Shown here: positions 1-9,538 of the stretch, in pieces
How positions within the stretch are numbered: the first letter of the stretch is position 1
Layout of the letters: every line of letters starts with the position of its first letter
From: Marinobacter sp. LA51
Lineage (GTDB): Bacteria; Pseudomonadota; Gammaproteobacteria; Pseudomonadales; Oleiphilaceae
Length of the DNA stretch: 64,000 bases
Assembly: GCF_030297175.1 (NCBI RefSeq)
Contig: NZ_AP028070.1
Location: forward strand, 2,170,001-2,234,000
Reading direction: 5' to 3'
Position numbers and translations under genes: made by a program
Notes under the pieces: generated by a model
Databases searched by the model: none
What the model was told of the DNA's origin: nothing
Seen by the model: the letters and a program-made list of their open reading frames with translations, nothing else

Positions 1-28
1 ACGCGCGACACGCTCACCAGCAGGCGAA

Positions 29-1054
29 TTAGCTGACGATCCCGGGCTCCATCTCCAGCTCCACCCCGAACTTGTCCTGCACCGATGCCCGTATCTTGGC
101 GGCCAGCTCCAGGATATCCCGTCCGGTACCGCCAGAATGATTAATCAGCACTAGCGCCTGACGGTTATGAACGCCGACATTCTCGTTTCGGAACCCCTTC
201 CAACCGCACTGATCAATGAGCCAGGCCGCGGCAAGTTTGACGCTGGAGCTCTGGGCGTAACCAACCATATCGGGATAGCGTGCCAGCAAATTCTCATAAT
301 CAGCGGACGGTACCACCGGGTTCTTGAAGAAGCTGCCGGCATTGGGGATCAATTCCGGGTCTGGGAGCTTGCGGCGACGGATCGCCATCACCGCAGTGGC
401 AACATCCTTCACCGTCAACTCCGAGGGTGAGGTCCCAGCCAGATACTCCTCCAGATCCCGGTAGCCCAACTGCAAGGGCTTGCTGCGCGACAGCCTGAGC
501 CGGACCTCGGTTATGACGTAGCGCCCCGGAGTACGCTTGAACAGGCTGTCCCGGTAGGCAAATTCACAGTCGTCACGGTCCAGGGTAATAACCTTACCAG
601 CCTCACGATCCAGCGCCGTAACAGACACCAGTGTGTCACACAGCTCCACCCCGTAGGCGCCAATATTCTGTACCGGCGCCGCGCCCGCCGTACCGGGAAT
701 CAGGGCCAGATTTTCAATTCCACGGTAACCGGCGCCGGCGGCGTAAAGAACGGCCTCGTGCCAGTTTTCGCCAGCGCCGAGTACCAATGTGGCCTCCTGA
801 CCCGAAGCCTGCTCCCAGCGCCGACCACGCATGGCCATACGCACCACCAGCCCGTCGAAGTCGCCGTCAAACACCAGATTGCTGCCGCCACCCAGAATCA
901 GGGTGCGGAGTTCCTGGCGCTCGGCCCAGGCCAGGGCCTCAGCAAGCTCTTCGGCATTCTCGACCTCAAGGTAGTAACGGGCAAAGGCTGCCACTCGCAT
1001 CGTATTGAGCTCAGCCAGCTCGACAAATTCCAATGGTTGCGTGTTCAGGCTCAA
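29..1054 (-). CDS. murB: UDP-N-acetylenolpyruvoylglucosamine reductase
   Basis: Cytoplasmic FAD enzyme that reduces UDP-GlcNAc-enolpyruvate to UDP-MurNAc with NADPH, the second committed step of peptidoglycan precursor synthesis. The 341 residues match the length of the E. coli-type (type I) enzyme. Visible are the FAD-binding stretch LILGGGSNLVF near residue 52, the PGTAGAAPVQNIGAYG loop near 120, the YRDSLFK segment, the GSFFKNP motif carrying the catalytic serine, and a C-terminal LEMEPG with the expected glutamate. The start is a TTG that overlaps the stop of the upstream phosphatase gene (TTGA), with GGGAG about 8 bases before it. It is the last gene of the exbB-to-murB operon; the 28 bases beyond it hold nothing recognisable. 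Confidence 0.96.
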   Translation of the reverse strand: MSLNTQPLEFVELAELNTMRVAAFARYYLEVENAEELAEALAWAERQELRTLILGGGSNLVFDGDFDGLVVRMAMRGRRWEQASGQEATLVLGAGENWHEAVLYAAGAGYRGIENLALIPGTAGAAPVQNIGAYGVELCDTLVSVTALDREAGKVITLDRDDCEFAYRDSLFKRTPGRYVITEVRLRLSRSKPLQLGYRDLEEYLAGTSPSELTVKDVATAVMAIRRRKLPDPELIPNAGSFFKNPVVPSADYENLLARYPDMVGYAQSSSVKLAAAWLIDQCGWKGFRNENVGVHNRQALVLINHSGGTGRDILELAAKIRASVQDKFGVELEMEPGIVS

Positions 1055-1530
1055 GCCAGACGCTCCCGGATATCGGCCAGCAGACCCTCGCCTGCCTCGT
1101 GGATCAGATCCAGTACGAACTCAAAGCCGTCCGGGCCGCCGTAGTAGGGGTCGGGAACTTCCTGGTGGCGAGACCGCCCGTAACTGAGGAACAGTTCCGG
1201 GCGGGTGCCGCCACTCTGGCGCCAGATGTCGGTGACATCAGCCAGATTCTGCTGATCCATCACCAGCACATAATCAAACTCATCGAGATCGTCCGCCACA
1301 AATTGCCGGGCTCTCAGGTCACTGATGTCGATGCTGCGCTTGCGGGCGGCCTGTATCGCCCTGGAATCGGGCGCCTTGCCGATATGCCAATGGCCTGTGC
1401 CGCAGGAATCGATCTTGATGAAGTCCTCAAGGCTCGAGTTCTCTACCAGTGACCGAAACACGCCTTCGGCACTGGGCGAGCGACAGATGTTGCCCAGGCA
1501 GACAAACAGCACATTCACTTGCTTCGACAT
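1051..1530 (-). CDS. Low-molecular-weight protein tyrosine phosphatase
   Basis: Small cysteine-dependent phosphatase of the LMW-PTP/Wzb family. The N-terminal P-loop CLGNICRSP (C-x5-R-S) holds the nucleophile and the phosphate-binding arginine, and the C-terminal PDPYYGG carries the general-acid aspartate. The ORF can be extended upstream, but an ATGATG doublet lies over the kdsB stop codon, and AGGAG sits 6 bases before the second ATG, so I start there (159 residues). It lies between kdsB and murB, an arrangement I recall from Pseudomonas. In capsule loci such enzymes reverse tyrosine-kinase phosphorylation, but no BY-kinase or capsule export gene is in this window, so its substrate here cannot be inferred. 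Confidence 0.92.
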   Translation of the reverse strand: MSKQVNVLFVCLGNICRSPSAEGVFRSLVENSSLEDFIKIDSCGTGHWHIGKAPDSRAIQAARKRSIDISDLRARQFVADDLDEFDYVLVMDQQNLADVTDIWRQSGGTRPELFLSYGRSRHQEVPDPYYGGPDGFEFVLDLIHEAGEGLLADIRERLA

Positions 1531-2315
1531 CATACGCTCCTCGTTTCCAGCCATTCCCGGATGCGCTCCAGATCGGCTTCGGTATCAACGCCGGCGGGTG
1601 GCTTTTCAGCGGCTACGTCCACGTGGATACGGGCACCGTTGTACAAAGCCCGCAACTGCTCCAGAGACTCCGCCTTTTCGGTAGGTGCCGGCGCCCAGTT
1701 CACGAACTGCTCCAGAACATGGGCCCGGTAGCCGTATATGCCGATATGACGGAAATAATCGACACCGGCCGGCATGGGTGCATCGTGGCCGCTCAGTGGG
1801 CCACCGCCCATCCAGGCATCCCGTGGCCACGGAATCGGCGCCCGACTGAAATAGTGGGCCATGCCCTGGTGGTCGAACACCACTTTCACGGCATTAGGGT
1901 TAATCAACTGATCAACATCGTGGATTCGCTCGCACAGGGTGGCGATGGCGGCATCGGGGTAGAATTCCAGATTGTCTGCTACCTGATTGATCAGCACCGA
2001 TGGAATCAGGGGCTCATCACCCTGCACGTTGACCACCCGGTGATCGCCTTCCAGGTCGAGCTTTCGCGCCACTTCTGCCAGCCGATCAGTGCCACTGGCA
2101 TGGTCCGGCGATGTCATCACAACATCGGCGCCAAAGCGCTCGCAAGCTGCGCGAATACGGTCATCATCGGTGGCCACCACCACCCGATCAGCACGGCTCG
2201 CCAGTGCCCGTTCGTAAACATGTTGAATCATCGGCTTGCCCACGATGTCCGCCAACGGCTTGCCGGGCAAACGGCTGGAGGCATAACGGGCTGGGATAAC
2301 CACAGAGAAAGACAT
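1530..2315 (-). CDS. kdsB: 3-deoxy-manno-octulosonate cytidylyltransferase (CMP-KDO synthetase)
   Basis: Transfers CMP from CTP to KDO, giving the activated sugar used to build the inner core of lipopolysaccharide. The 261-residue protein has the N-terminal nucleotide-binding signature [15 protein letters not shown] and the conserved [10 protein letters not shown] segment that includes the metal-binding aspartate. Length is close to the usual 250-260. It sits between the trm112-like gene and the phosphatase in the lipid A/LPS operon and its stop overlaps the next start, suggesting translational coupling. The neighbourhood (msbA, lpxK) fits a cytoplasmic role in LPS assembly. Confidence 0.96.
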   Translation of the reverse strand: MSFSVVIPARYASSRLPGKPLADIVGKPMIQHVYERALASRADRVVVATDDDRIRAACERFGADVVMTSPDHASGTDRLAEVARKLDLEGDHRVVNVQGDEPLIPSVLINQVADNLEFYPDAAIATLCERIHDVDQLINPNAVKVVFDHQGMAHYFSRAPIPWPRDAWMGGGPLSGHDAPMPAGVDYFRHIGIYGYRAHVLEQFVNWAPAPTEKAESLEQLRALYNGARIHVDVAAEKPPAGVDTEADLERIREWLETRSV

Positions 2316-2341
2316 GAGCGGAAGTATCCTGAAACAGTGAC

Positions 2342-2530
2342 TTAGCGCTTATCGAGGCGCTCATCGGTAGTGAGCGTACGAGCTTCACTGGATAGCATGA
2401 CCGGTATCCCCTCGCGAACGGGGAACGCCATGGCGTCCTGGTAGCAAACCAGCTCGGTTCGAGCCTCGTTGAGTTTCAGATCGCCCTTGCAGACCGGGCA
2501 CGCCAGCATTGCCAGCAGTTTTTTATCCAT
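2342..2530 (-). CDS. Trm112/YcaR family small protein
   Basis: A 62-residue protein of the UPF0434/Trm112 family. It begins [18 protein letters not shown], with the CPxC knuckle typical of the family, and later has [19 protein letters not shown], the conserved hydrophobic strand. Eukaryotic Trm112 is an activating partner of methyltransferases; the bacterial role is not settled. In many gammaproteobacteria this gene lies between lpxK and kdsB, as here, so it is probably co-transcribed with LPS genes. Only one CPxC pair is evident, so zinc binding is uncertain. Confidence 0.9.
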   Translation of the reverse strand: MDKKLLAMLACPVCKGDLKLNEARTELVCYQDAMAFPVREGIPVMLSSEARTLTTDERLDKR

Positions 2531-2546
2531 GATGTCCCATCCAGGG

Positions 2547-3575
2547 TTAAGAGATTAACTGTTCGGAACTCTGCCCAATGCGGGAGATCACCGAACGTGA
2601 AAATTCATCCGACAAACTGGCCTGTACGGAAAAAACCCAGGCGTTGTCTGGCGCAAACGGACGGCATTTCACCGCATCCTTGGCAGTCATCACCACCCAC
2701 TGGCCCGTTTCCGCAGCCAGGTCGCTGGCCTTGAAATTATGATGATCCGAAAACGGTGCCTCGGTGACCGTGGCCCCCAAGTTTCTTAGTGTATCGAAAA
2801 ACCGTCCAGGATTGCCGATTCCGGCAACCGCTCGCACGGCCTGCCCCTGCAAATCGGTGATTGGCCGCGCCTGCCCGGATTTCAGGTTAACCAGCGTCGA
2901 TGGCTCAAGCGCCATGGTGTGGATTTCCGGATGCTCAATATTGTCGAAGGCGTCGAGATGCTGGCCGGCCTCAAACTCGCCACCATTCACCACCACAAAG
3001 TCCACAGAAGACAGGCGCGAAACAGGCTCACGTAGGGGGCCGACGGGAATTACGGCGCCATTGCCCGCACCACGGGCACCGTCGAAGACCGCCAGCTCGA
3101 CATCTCTCGGTAAGGCATAGTGCTGCAGGCCATCGTCGCAGACGAGAATATCGCCAAGCTTCTGATCCAACGCCCAAAGCGCACCGCGGCGGCGAATGGG
3201 ATCGACCACCACTGGAACACCGGTTGCTTGCGCCAGCATCACCGGCTCATCGCCCATTTCGGAGGGTTTGCTGTCGGCACTGACCAGTGCCGGGTAGTGC
3301 GGGGACTTGCCGCCATACCCGCGACTGATGATAGCTGGGCGCCAACCCGCTGTCCGAAGCTCGGCGACCAGCCAAGCAGTAAGAGGGGACTTTCCAGTAC
3401 CGCCCGCGGTGATATTGCCCACCACCACCACCGGGACCGGCAGCGCTTCATTTCTCGCCTCCCAGGCCTTACGACGCCGGGAGGCAGCCACCGCCTGGAA
3501 CAGCCAGCTCAGCGGAGCCAGGGGCCACAACGGGCGCGACTTGCCATACCAGAGCCGGTCAATCAGCGAGCTCAT
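2547..3575 (-). CDS. lpxK: Tetraacyldisaccharide 4'-kinase
   Basis: Inner-membrane-associated kinase that phosphorylates the 4' position of the tetraacyldisaccharide-1-phosphate to form lipid IVA. The 342 residues begin with the basic and hydrophobic segment expected for membrane attachment. A P-loop [11 protein letters not shown] lies near residue 52, and [11 protein letters not shown] carries the catalytic acidic residues typical of LpxK. Its start overlaps the msbA stop by 4 bases, so the kinase and the lipid A flippase are likely translationally coupled. Length and motifs are those of a full, intact enzyme. Confidence 0.96.
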   Translation of the reverse strand: MSSLIDRLWYGKSRPLWPLAPLSWLFQAVAASRRRKAWEARNEALPVPVVVVGNITAGGTGKSPLTAWLVAELRTAGWRPAIISRGYGGKSPHYPALVSADSKPSEMGDEPVMLAQATGVPVVVDPIRRRGALWALDQKLGDILVCDDGLQHYALPRDVELAVFDGARGAGNGAVIPVGPLREPVSRLSSVDFVVVNGGEFEAGQHLDAFDNIEHPEIHTMALEPSTLVNLKSGQARPITDLQGQAVRAVAGIGNPGRFFDTLRNLGATVTEAPFSDHHNFKASDLAAETGQWVVMTAKDAVKCRPFAPDNAWVFSVQASLSDEFSRSVISRIGQSSEQLIS

Positions 3576-5353
3576 ACCGATTCGCTGAATTGCATCTGAT
3601 GCAGCTGGGCGTAGGCACCACCGGTCTTCAGCAGCTCGTCGTGCCGCCCGGATTCAACAATTCGGCCGTTGTCCATCACCAGGATTCGGTCGGCTTTCTC
3701 AATGGTGGACAGACGGTGCGCGATGACCAGGGTGGTCCGGCCCTTCATGACCATTTCCAACGCTTCCTGAATGTGACGCTCAGACTCGGTATCAAGCGCC
3801 GAGGTGGCCTCATCAAGAATCAGAACCGGCGCGTTCTTGAGCAGCGCCCGGGCGATGGCCAATCGCTGGCGCTGACCGCCCGAGAGCATCACGCCGTTGT
3901 CACCAATCATGGTATCCAGCCCCTCGGGCATCCGGTCGATAAACTCAAGGGCATGGGCCTTGGCCGCAGCCTCCCGGATCTCCTCGCGACTGCAATCCCG
4001 CAAGGCACCATAAGCGATGTTGGCCGCAATGGTGTCGTTGAACAGCACAACGTTCTGGGTTACCAGGGCTATCTGCGAGCGCAGGGCTTTCAGGGAATAG
4101 TCCCGCAACGAGTGGTCGTCGATCAGGATATCGCCACCGGTGTACTCGTAGAAGCGTGGCAACAGGCTAACCAGTGTGGACTTGCCGCTGCCGGAGCGGC
4201 CCACCAGCGCGACACTCTGACCTGCTGGAATATCGAGCGTGATGCCCTCGAGCACGTTGTCGAGCTGATCCCGGTACCGGAACGATACGTCCTCAAACCG
4301 GATGTTACCTTCCACTCGTGACGGCGCGTAGGTGCCTGGATCCTGTTCGGGCTGCTCGTCCATGGTTTCGAACACATCGTAGGCGGCGGCCAGGCCTTTC
4401 TGGATCTTGGCGTGCACCGAGGTGACCTGGCGGATCGGTTTCGCCATGGTGGTCGCAGCGGTAATGAAAGCGACCAGCTGGCCTGTGGTCATGCCACCCC
4501 GAATCTCCGGCGCCAACATGGTCCACACCAGCGCTGCGATAGCGATGGCTACCAACACCTGAATTACCGGCACACTGATAGCCTGGGTCGAAGCCATCTT
4601 CAGGCTCTGGGTAAGGTTGCGATCGTTGACCTCACGAAATCGCTGCTGCTCGTAGTCTTCGCCACCAAAAGTCCGGACTACGCGATAACCGGCAATGGAT
4701 TCAGAGGCCACATGGGTAATGTCGCCCATGGAGCCCTGAATGCGCTTACTGATTCGACGGAAACGCTTGCTGGCATAGCTCACCACAGCGCCGATGACCG
4801 GACCAACCGCAAGAAAGATCAATGTGAGCACCCAGTTGGTGTAGAGCATGAAACACAGCAGACCAATAATGGTCAGCCCTTCCCGGAGCGTGATGGTAAC
4901 TGCGTTGGTGGTGGCTTCTGCTACCTGCTCCACGTTGAAGGTCAGCTTGGACACCAACCGACCGGCAGCGTTGTCATCAAAATAACGGGACGGCAGGGAC
5001 AGCAGGCGGTCGAAGACATCGTTTCGCAGCACGTTGATGACGTGGCGGCCAACGTAACCGATGAAGTACTGGCTCATAAACGTACCCACACCACGAAAGG
5101 CAAACACCCCCACGATCAGCAGTGTGAGCATGATCCGGTTGCCCTCAGTCGGGTTTTCGATGGCGGCAATCACATATTCCATGGCGGCCGCCATGCCGGT
5201 GGAGGCCGCCGCATAAATGACGTTACCAACTACGGCGAGAGAAAACGCCAGCCAGAAAGGTTTCACGTAGGCCAGCAGGCGCTTGTAGGTTTCCCAGCTG
5301 CCGGAAGGTTGGGCGACGGGCCCCTGGGCCGGGAGCGGGTCTGGACTGCTCAT
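3572..5353 (-). CDS. msbA: Lipid A export ABC transporter, fused permease/ATPase
   Basis: Flips core-lipid A across the inner membrane. The 593-residue half-transporter has a six-helix membrane domain in roughly the first 330 residues. The ATPase domain follows, with Walker A GRSGSGKST near residue 385, the signature LSGGQRQRLAIARAL near 488 and Walker B VLILDEATSALD near 507, then the H-loop IAHRLSTI. Size and domain order match MsbA rather than a drug exporter, and lpxK lies immediately downstream with a 4-base overlap. It also overlaps the exbD stop. The protein is expected to work as a homodimer. Confidence 0.95.
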   Translation of the reverse strand: MSSPDPLPAQGPVAQPSGSWETYKRLLAYVKPFWLAFSLAVVGNVIYAAASTGMAAAMEYVIAAIENPTEGNRIMLTLLIVGVFAFRGVGTFMSQYFIGYVGRHVINVLRNDVFDRLLSLPSRYFDDNAAGRLVSKLTFNVEQVAEATTNAVTITLREGLTIIGLLCFMLYTNWVLTLIFLAVGPVIGAVVSYASKRFRRISKRIQGSMGDITHVASESIAGYRVVRTFGGEDYEQQRFREVNDRNLTQSLKMASTQAISVPVIQVLVAIAIAALVWTMLAPEIRGGMTTGQLVAFITAATTMAKPIRQVTSVHAKIQKGLAAAYDVFETMDEQPEQDPGTYAPSRVEGNIRFEDVSFRYRDQLDNVLEGITLDIPAGQSVALVGRSGSGKSTLVSLLPRFYEYTGGDILIDDHSLRDYSLKALRSQIALVTQNVVLFNDTIAANIAYGALRDCSREEIREAAAKAHALEFIDRMPEGLDTMIGDNGVMLSGGQRQRLAIARALLKNAPVLILDEATSALDTESERHIQEALEMVMKGRTTLVIAHRLSTIEKADRILVMDNGRIVESGRHDELLKTGGAYAQLHQMQFSESV

Positions 5354-5775
5354 TTTGTCTCCGCCTCCCGCTCAGTGGTGATGCTTAGTTTGGCAAAGCC
5401 GAGACGACCGGCGACGTCCATGGCACGAACCACAAACTCATGGGGGGTGCGGGCATCGGCGGTAATAATGAACGGCAGGGATTTGTCACCCTCCGCCAGC
5501 TCTTTCACACCCCTTTCCAGGGTTTCGCGGCGGTTGTTGACCAGGGCCTGGTCATTGAGCAGGTATTGGCCTTCGGCGTTGATCACCACATCAATCTGGC
5601 GAACCTCTGAAGGCGATACCGGCTCCCCGCTAGCCTCAGGCAATTCGACCTGGAGATGGCTCTCGCGGGTGAAGGTGGTTGAGACCATAAAGAAAATCAG
5701 CAGCAGGAACACCACATCGATCAGTGGTGTCAGGTCAACCGCGACTTCCTGACTTCTCTGGCGCTTGAACTTCAC
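5350..5775 (-). CDS. exbD: ExbD/TolR family proton-channel subunit
   Basis: A 141-residue single-span inner-membrane protein. The helix at about residues 17-36 contains the conserved aspartate (PLIDVVFLLLIFFMV, Asp20), the protonatable residue that couples proton motive force to work across the periplasm. The rest is a periplasmic domain. The start is a GTG (MKFKRQR), with GGAG about 10 bases upstream. It pairs with exbB just upstream (5-base gap). No tonB gene is in the window, so whether it powers TonB transport or an LPS-linked process cannot be told; the exbBD-lpxK order recurs in Pseudomonas from memory. Confidence 0.93.
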   Translation of the reverse strand: MKFKRQRSQEVAVDLTPLIDVVFLLLIFFMVSTTFTRESHLQVELPEASGEPVSPSEVRQIDVVINAEGQYLLNDQALVNNRRETLERGVKELAEGDKSLPFIITADARTPHEFVVRAMDVAGRLGFAKLSITTEREAETK

Positions 5776-5780
5776 GGCGT

Positions 5781-6407
5781 TCAGGCTCCTTCCACGTCGA
5801 TTTCGCGGTCTCCGTGCACAACCTCAACCAGCTTGATGGCCTCTTGCTCCATGCTGACCACCAATTCGTCGACACGACGAATGAAATAGCGGTGGGCAAT
5901 CAGGGCCGGAATCGCAACGCTCAGACCCGCAGCCGTAGTAATCAGGGCTTCTGATATGCCGCCCGCCAGATTACCGGCATTGCCGACACCTGCCAGTTGG
6001 ATCTCGGCGAACACCTTGATCATGCCGATCACCGTGCCCAGGAGACCAAGCAGCGGCGTGATGGTAGCCACCGTACCCAGCGGGTTCAGGAACCGTTCGA
6101 GGTCATGAATAACCTGGCTGGCTTCATGCTCAATACTTTCTTTCATGATCTCGCGACCGTGCTTGGCATTGAGCAGACCACCCGCCAGAACGCGGCCCAT
6201 GGGAGAGGACCCCTGGAGCGCCTTCAGCTTACGGCCATTGAGTTCTTTTTTCTTGATCCAGCGCCAGAGCTCATTAAGGGTCTGGGATGGTGCCACCCTG
6301 GACGCACGCAAGGTCCAGAAACGCTCCAGGATAATGGCGAGGGCCAGAATGGAACACGCAACAATAGGCACCATCAAAATGCCACCGGCTTTTAACAGCT
6401 CGAACAC
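5781..6407 (-). CDS. exbB: ExbB/TolQ/MotA-type proton channel
   Basis: A 208-residue inner-membrane protein with three predicted helices: an N-terminal one (about 10-28) and two near 105-130 and 150-175, separated by a cytoplasmic loop. The conserved LGLLGTVIGMI and GGISEALITTAAGLSVAIPALI segments identify the MotA/TolQ/ExbB family. The start is GTG, preceded by AGGGAG at good spacing. It is the first gene of the envelope operon that runs through murB, so the promoter should lie in the 72 bases between it and the end of comEC. Its partner is ExbD. Confidence 0.94.
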   Translation of the reverse strand: MFELLKAGGILMVPIVACSILALAIILERFWTLRASRVAPSQTLNELWRWIKKKELNGRKLKALQGSSPMGRVLAGGLLNAKHGREIMKESIEHEASQVIHDLERFLNPLGTVATITPLLGLLGTVIGMIKVFAEIQLAGVGNAGNLAGGISEALITTAAGLSVAIPALIAHRYFIRRVDELVVSMEQEAIKLVEVVHGDREIDVEGA

Positions 6408-6479
6408 GCTCGGTCTCCCTGATAGTTTACAAGCCGCGCTACTTTAGCATAGCTGTCGTAACAGGCCACACCCGTTATG

Positions 6480-8963
6480 TCACGGTATCGCACATTCGTC
6501 CCGGGCCTGCCCTTTCGCGCCAATCCAGAACGGTGTATCCAGGCGCTTCTCTTTGATGGTCAAGCGGTTATCTTCAATGGCTGCCACCAGCATTCCGGAA
6601 CAGGCAGTACTGAACGCGCTCACGCCACGATTACGGTAGCGGGCCGTTACGCTGCTGTGAGGGTGCCCGTATCGGTGCCGGTAACCGGCGGAATAGATCA
6701 CCACCTCCGGAGTTAAAGCTGATACCCACTGGGGCGAGGACGACGTCTTACTGCCATGATGAGGCGCAAGCACCAGCCGCGTCACATCCGCCGCCAAAGC
6801 CTCTCGCCTGCGCAGGTGGGCAAGATAGAGCGCCTCAGTTGCGGCACTGATATCTCCGGGTAGCAGCCACTCAGTACCAGATGGCGGATGCTCAATCCGC
6901 ACCACGCAGGAGGCATCGTTGCCGGTACGCGAACCAATAGTGCGCCAATAGCGAATGTGCAGCCCTCCTAGCTCTTCCTTCGCCACCGCGCAGGGCTGCA
7001 CGACAAGGCCGGACGCTTCGCCCAGCTTCTCGCGAACGGCCAACACCTCACCGGTAACCAGCTTTCCTATCTTGATAGACCTGGCCAACATGGCCAGGCC
7101 ACCGGAATGATCACTGTCGGCATGACTGATCACCAGGGTATCGATACGGTGCACCCCCAGTGCTTTCAGATTCGGAAGCAAAGTCGACTCCACAGCCGAG
7201 AACACACCCGGTACGGCTGGTCCGGTGTCGTACAACAATACCTTGTCCTGATGCCGCACCAGTACCGCCAGGCCCTGCCCGACATCCCAGACTCGCACCT
7301 CTGGCTCAACCAGATAGGCATTGGGCCGCGGGGATGCGGGTGATTGAACCATTGCCAGCCAAACCACGAACAACAAACCGGCGCAAGTGCCACCTCCGGG
7401 CGTAGGCACTTTCACCAGCAACAGTACCAGTCCCGCCAGCCCAATCACCTCCCACGGCCCCACTTCAATGACCGGAGACGGCAATTCCGCCAGGTGCGTC
7501 AACGCCACCCAGAGCACTTCCATGAGTCCGTCACAGAACGGAACCACCACCTCAATTGCGGCCGGCACGATCGCCACCACCACAGCACCGCCAATCAGAC
7601 CGGGCATAACCACCAGCGACACCCAGGGAATAGCCAACAAATTGGCCAGTCCGCCGATCAAAGGCTGGTCCTGTCCGAACACCTGCAGCAGTGGCCAGAG
7701 CCCGGCAAACAAGGCGCCCTGGGCCAGCAGAAGTGTCCCGAACCACCCCAGAGGCCGAAGCCCCGCTGCAAAGACCCAGATCAGAACGGCAACCGCACCA
7801 AACGACAGCCAGAAACCCTGATCCAGCGGCGCAAACGGATCCAGCAATAAAACCGCTGCCAAGGCCCAGATCCATGCCTGCCAGGCTGGAAGCTGACGCG
7901 CGAACAGCAACGACCAACCGCCCACCAACACCATGAGCAGCGCCCGTTGGGTTGGAACGGTAAACCCGGCCGTCAGGGCATAGACCAGACAACAGATCAT
8001 TACCGCCGCAAAAAGACAGCGCCGCTGAGCAACCTCACCCAGCCAGGTCAAGGGCAATGCCAACAGGAGCCTTCGAACCAGAAAGCCGGCGCCGAGGGCA
8101 ATCAACCCCAGATGCAGACCGGAGATGGCCACCAGGTGAATGGTGCCGGTGGCCTGCAAAACCTGCCAATGGACGGGCGTCAGATGCCCCCGATCACCCA
8201 CCAACAGGGAGCTGATCAAGGGCCGATGGTCGGCACTGGCAAACCGATGCTCAACCCAACTTGCAATCCAGCGGTGTGCCTCGTGGTATCGGCACTTTAA
8301 GCTGCACACCACGGCCTGATCCGGAACTGCCTCCCGGACCGTCCCCGTGGCCCGGTAGCCTTTGCGAAAAAGCCAGTCTTCATAGCGAAATCCAGCATCG
8401 TTCAAGGTGCCGTGGGGACGCTTCAGGACCAGCTCGAGTCTCAAACGGCGTGATGGCAAACGGCGTTCGGCTTGTCCGTACCAGGCAAGGCGCAGAAGCT
8501 GTGGTAGCTTGACGGCTTGATTCGAGGAATGGGGGCGCTTGTGCCATTGAGTGACACAGAAACTGAAACGGAGACTGTTGAAGCTTCCGGGCGATGGGAT
8601 GTCACAGACGTAGCCGGAAACCGACAGGCGTTGCCCTTCCATGCCCGCAGGCAATCTCTCAGCCAGACGACGGTCCGCGTGCCAGCTGGCCCAGGCCAAC
8701 CCCATGATCAGGGCCATGCTCAAGACAGCGATACGGCGAAGTGGATACTGACGGGCTCGAAACGCAATGCAAAAAGCTGCAATAAAGCTCGCCACGATCC
8801 ATTCCGGAGGTGGCAACATCGACAGCCAATACAGTAAGATAACGCCGCACGAGAAGGCGAATGCGCCCGCGACCGCTGAACCGCGCCCAGATGCGGACCC
8901 GGGTCGGGTAATTGAGTTTCCGGACAATCCTTGTCCTCCGGTTTGATGATCCACCGGCAGCAT
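6480..8963 (-). CDS. comEC: ComEC/Rec2 family DNA-uptake channel
   Basis: Inner-membrane channel through which single-stranded DNA enters the cytoplasm during natural transformation. The 827-residue protein has an N-terminal membrane/DUF4131 region, a multi-helix competence domain marked by HLVAISGLHLGLIALG, and a C-terminal metallo-beta-lactamase-like domain with HADSDHSGGLA and LAPHHGSKTSSSP. All three parts are present and the frame is intact. The start ATG has GGAAG about 5 bases upstream. It is divergent from the DUF2062 gene with 44 bases between starts. Competence itself cannot be judged because no other com or pil gene is in view. Confidence 0.93.
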   Translation of the reverse strand: MLPVDHQTGGQGLSGNSITRPGSASGRGSAVAGAFAFSCGVILLYWLSMLPPPEWIVASFIAAFCIAFRARQYPLRRIAVLSMALIMGLAWASWHADRRLAERLPAGMEGQRLSVSGYVCDIPSPGSFNSLRFSFCVTQWHKRPHSSNQAVKLPQLLRLAWYGQAERRLPSRRLRLELVLKRPHGTLNDAGFRYEDWLFRKGYRATGTVREAVPDQAVVCSLKCRYHEAHRWIASWVEHRFASADHRPLISSLLVGDRGHLTPVHWQVLQATGTIHLVAISGLHLGLIALGAGFLVRRLLLALPLTWLGEVAQRRCLFAAVMICCLVYALTAGFTVPTQRALLMVLVGGWSLLFARQLPAWQAWIWALAAVLLLDPFAPLDQGFWLSFGAVAVLIWVFAAGLRPLGWFGTLLLAQGALFAGLWPLLQVFGQDQPLIGGLANLLAIPWVSLVVMPGLIGGAVVVAIVPAAIEVVVPFCDGLMEVLWVALTHLAELPSPVIEVGPWEVIGLAGLVLLLVKVPTPGGGTCAGLLFVVWLAMVQSPASPRPNAYLVEPEVRVWDVGQGLAVLVRHQDKVLLYDTGPAVPGVFSAVESTLLPNLKALGVHRIDTLVISHADSDHSGGLAMLARSIKIGKLVTGEVLAVREKLGEASGLVVQPCAVAKEELGGLHIRYWRTIGSRTGNDASCVVRIEHPPSGTEWLLPGDISAATEALYLAHLRRREALAADVTRLVLAPHHGSKTSSSPQWVSALTPEVVIYSAGYRHRYGHPHSSVTARYRNRGVSAFSTACSGMLVAAIEDNRLTIKEKRLDTPFWIGAKGQARDECAIP

Positions 8964-9007
8964 CCATGCTTCCGGAATTCACTCGCAAACAACAGGCAGA
9001 GCTTCCA

Positions 9008-9538
9008 ATGCCAAAGAAGTTCATGAAACGCTATCTGCCAACACCAGAGAAGGTGCAAGCGATGAAATCGCTACGCTTTCTTGGCGATATCCTTCATGAA
9101 CCCAATCTCTGGCACATCAACCGCCACAGCGTTGCCCGTGCGTTTTTGGTCGGCATCTGGTTCTGCTTTATCCCTATGCCCTTCCAGATGATCGGTGCTG
9201 CCTTGTTCGCGATCTGGTTCAATTCGAACCTACCACTGTCGGTGGTACTGGTCTGGATCAGCAACCCGGTGACCATGCCGCCAATTTTCTATTTCAACTA
9301 CAAGGTAGGCGCCTGGGTCCTGAACCGGCCAGTCCTCAACTTCGAATTTGAGCTGTCCTGGGCCTGGATCAGCGAACGCCTGCTGGATATCGGAATTCCC
9401 CTGTATCTGGGCTCGCTGATGGTAGCCACAGTGTCCGCCTGCATAGCCTATCTGATCATCCAGTTCCTGTGGCGACGCAAGATACGCTCCGACTGGCGTT
9501 TGCGCCGTGGCCAACGGGCTGCTGATCAAACCTCCTGA
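9008..9538 (+). CDS. DUF2062 membrane protein
   Basis: A 176-residue protein of the DUF2062 family. It shows a basic N-terminus (MPKKFMKRYLPTPEKV), an amphipathic stretch LHEPNLWHINRHSVARAFLVG, and hydrophobic helices at about 45-70, 75-95 and 140-160. The family signature around SNPVTMPPIFYFNYKVG is clear. The reading frame could begin about 96 bases earlier, but that would run into the start of comEC and adds a poorly conserved tail, so I use the ATG at the family's usual N-terminus. Function is unknown. It stands beside comEC and lolD, as in Pseudomonas, and its stop overlaps that of lolD by 13 bases. Confidence 0.88.
   Translation: MPKKFMKRYLPTPEKVQAMKSLRFLGDILHEPNLWHINRHSVARAFLVGIWFCFIPMPFQMIGAALFAIWFNSNLPLSVVLVWISNPVTMPPIFYFNYKVGAWVLNRPVLNFEFELSWAWISERLLDIGIPLYLGSLMVATVSACIAYLIIQFLWRRKIRSDWRLRRGQRAADQTS

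Noticed and set aside
1449..2345. Plus-strand open frame of 298 codons over kdsB
   Set aside because: kdsB on the minus strand is complete with its [10 protein letters not shown] motif; the plus frame has no support.
4412..5752. Long open frame (446 codons) on the plus strand opposite msbA and exbD
   Set aside because: The translation is Gly/His/Arg/Gln-rich with no recognisable domain, and the opposite strand encodes clear msbA and exbD. It is an antisense shadow.
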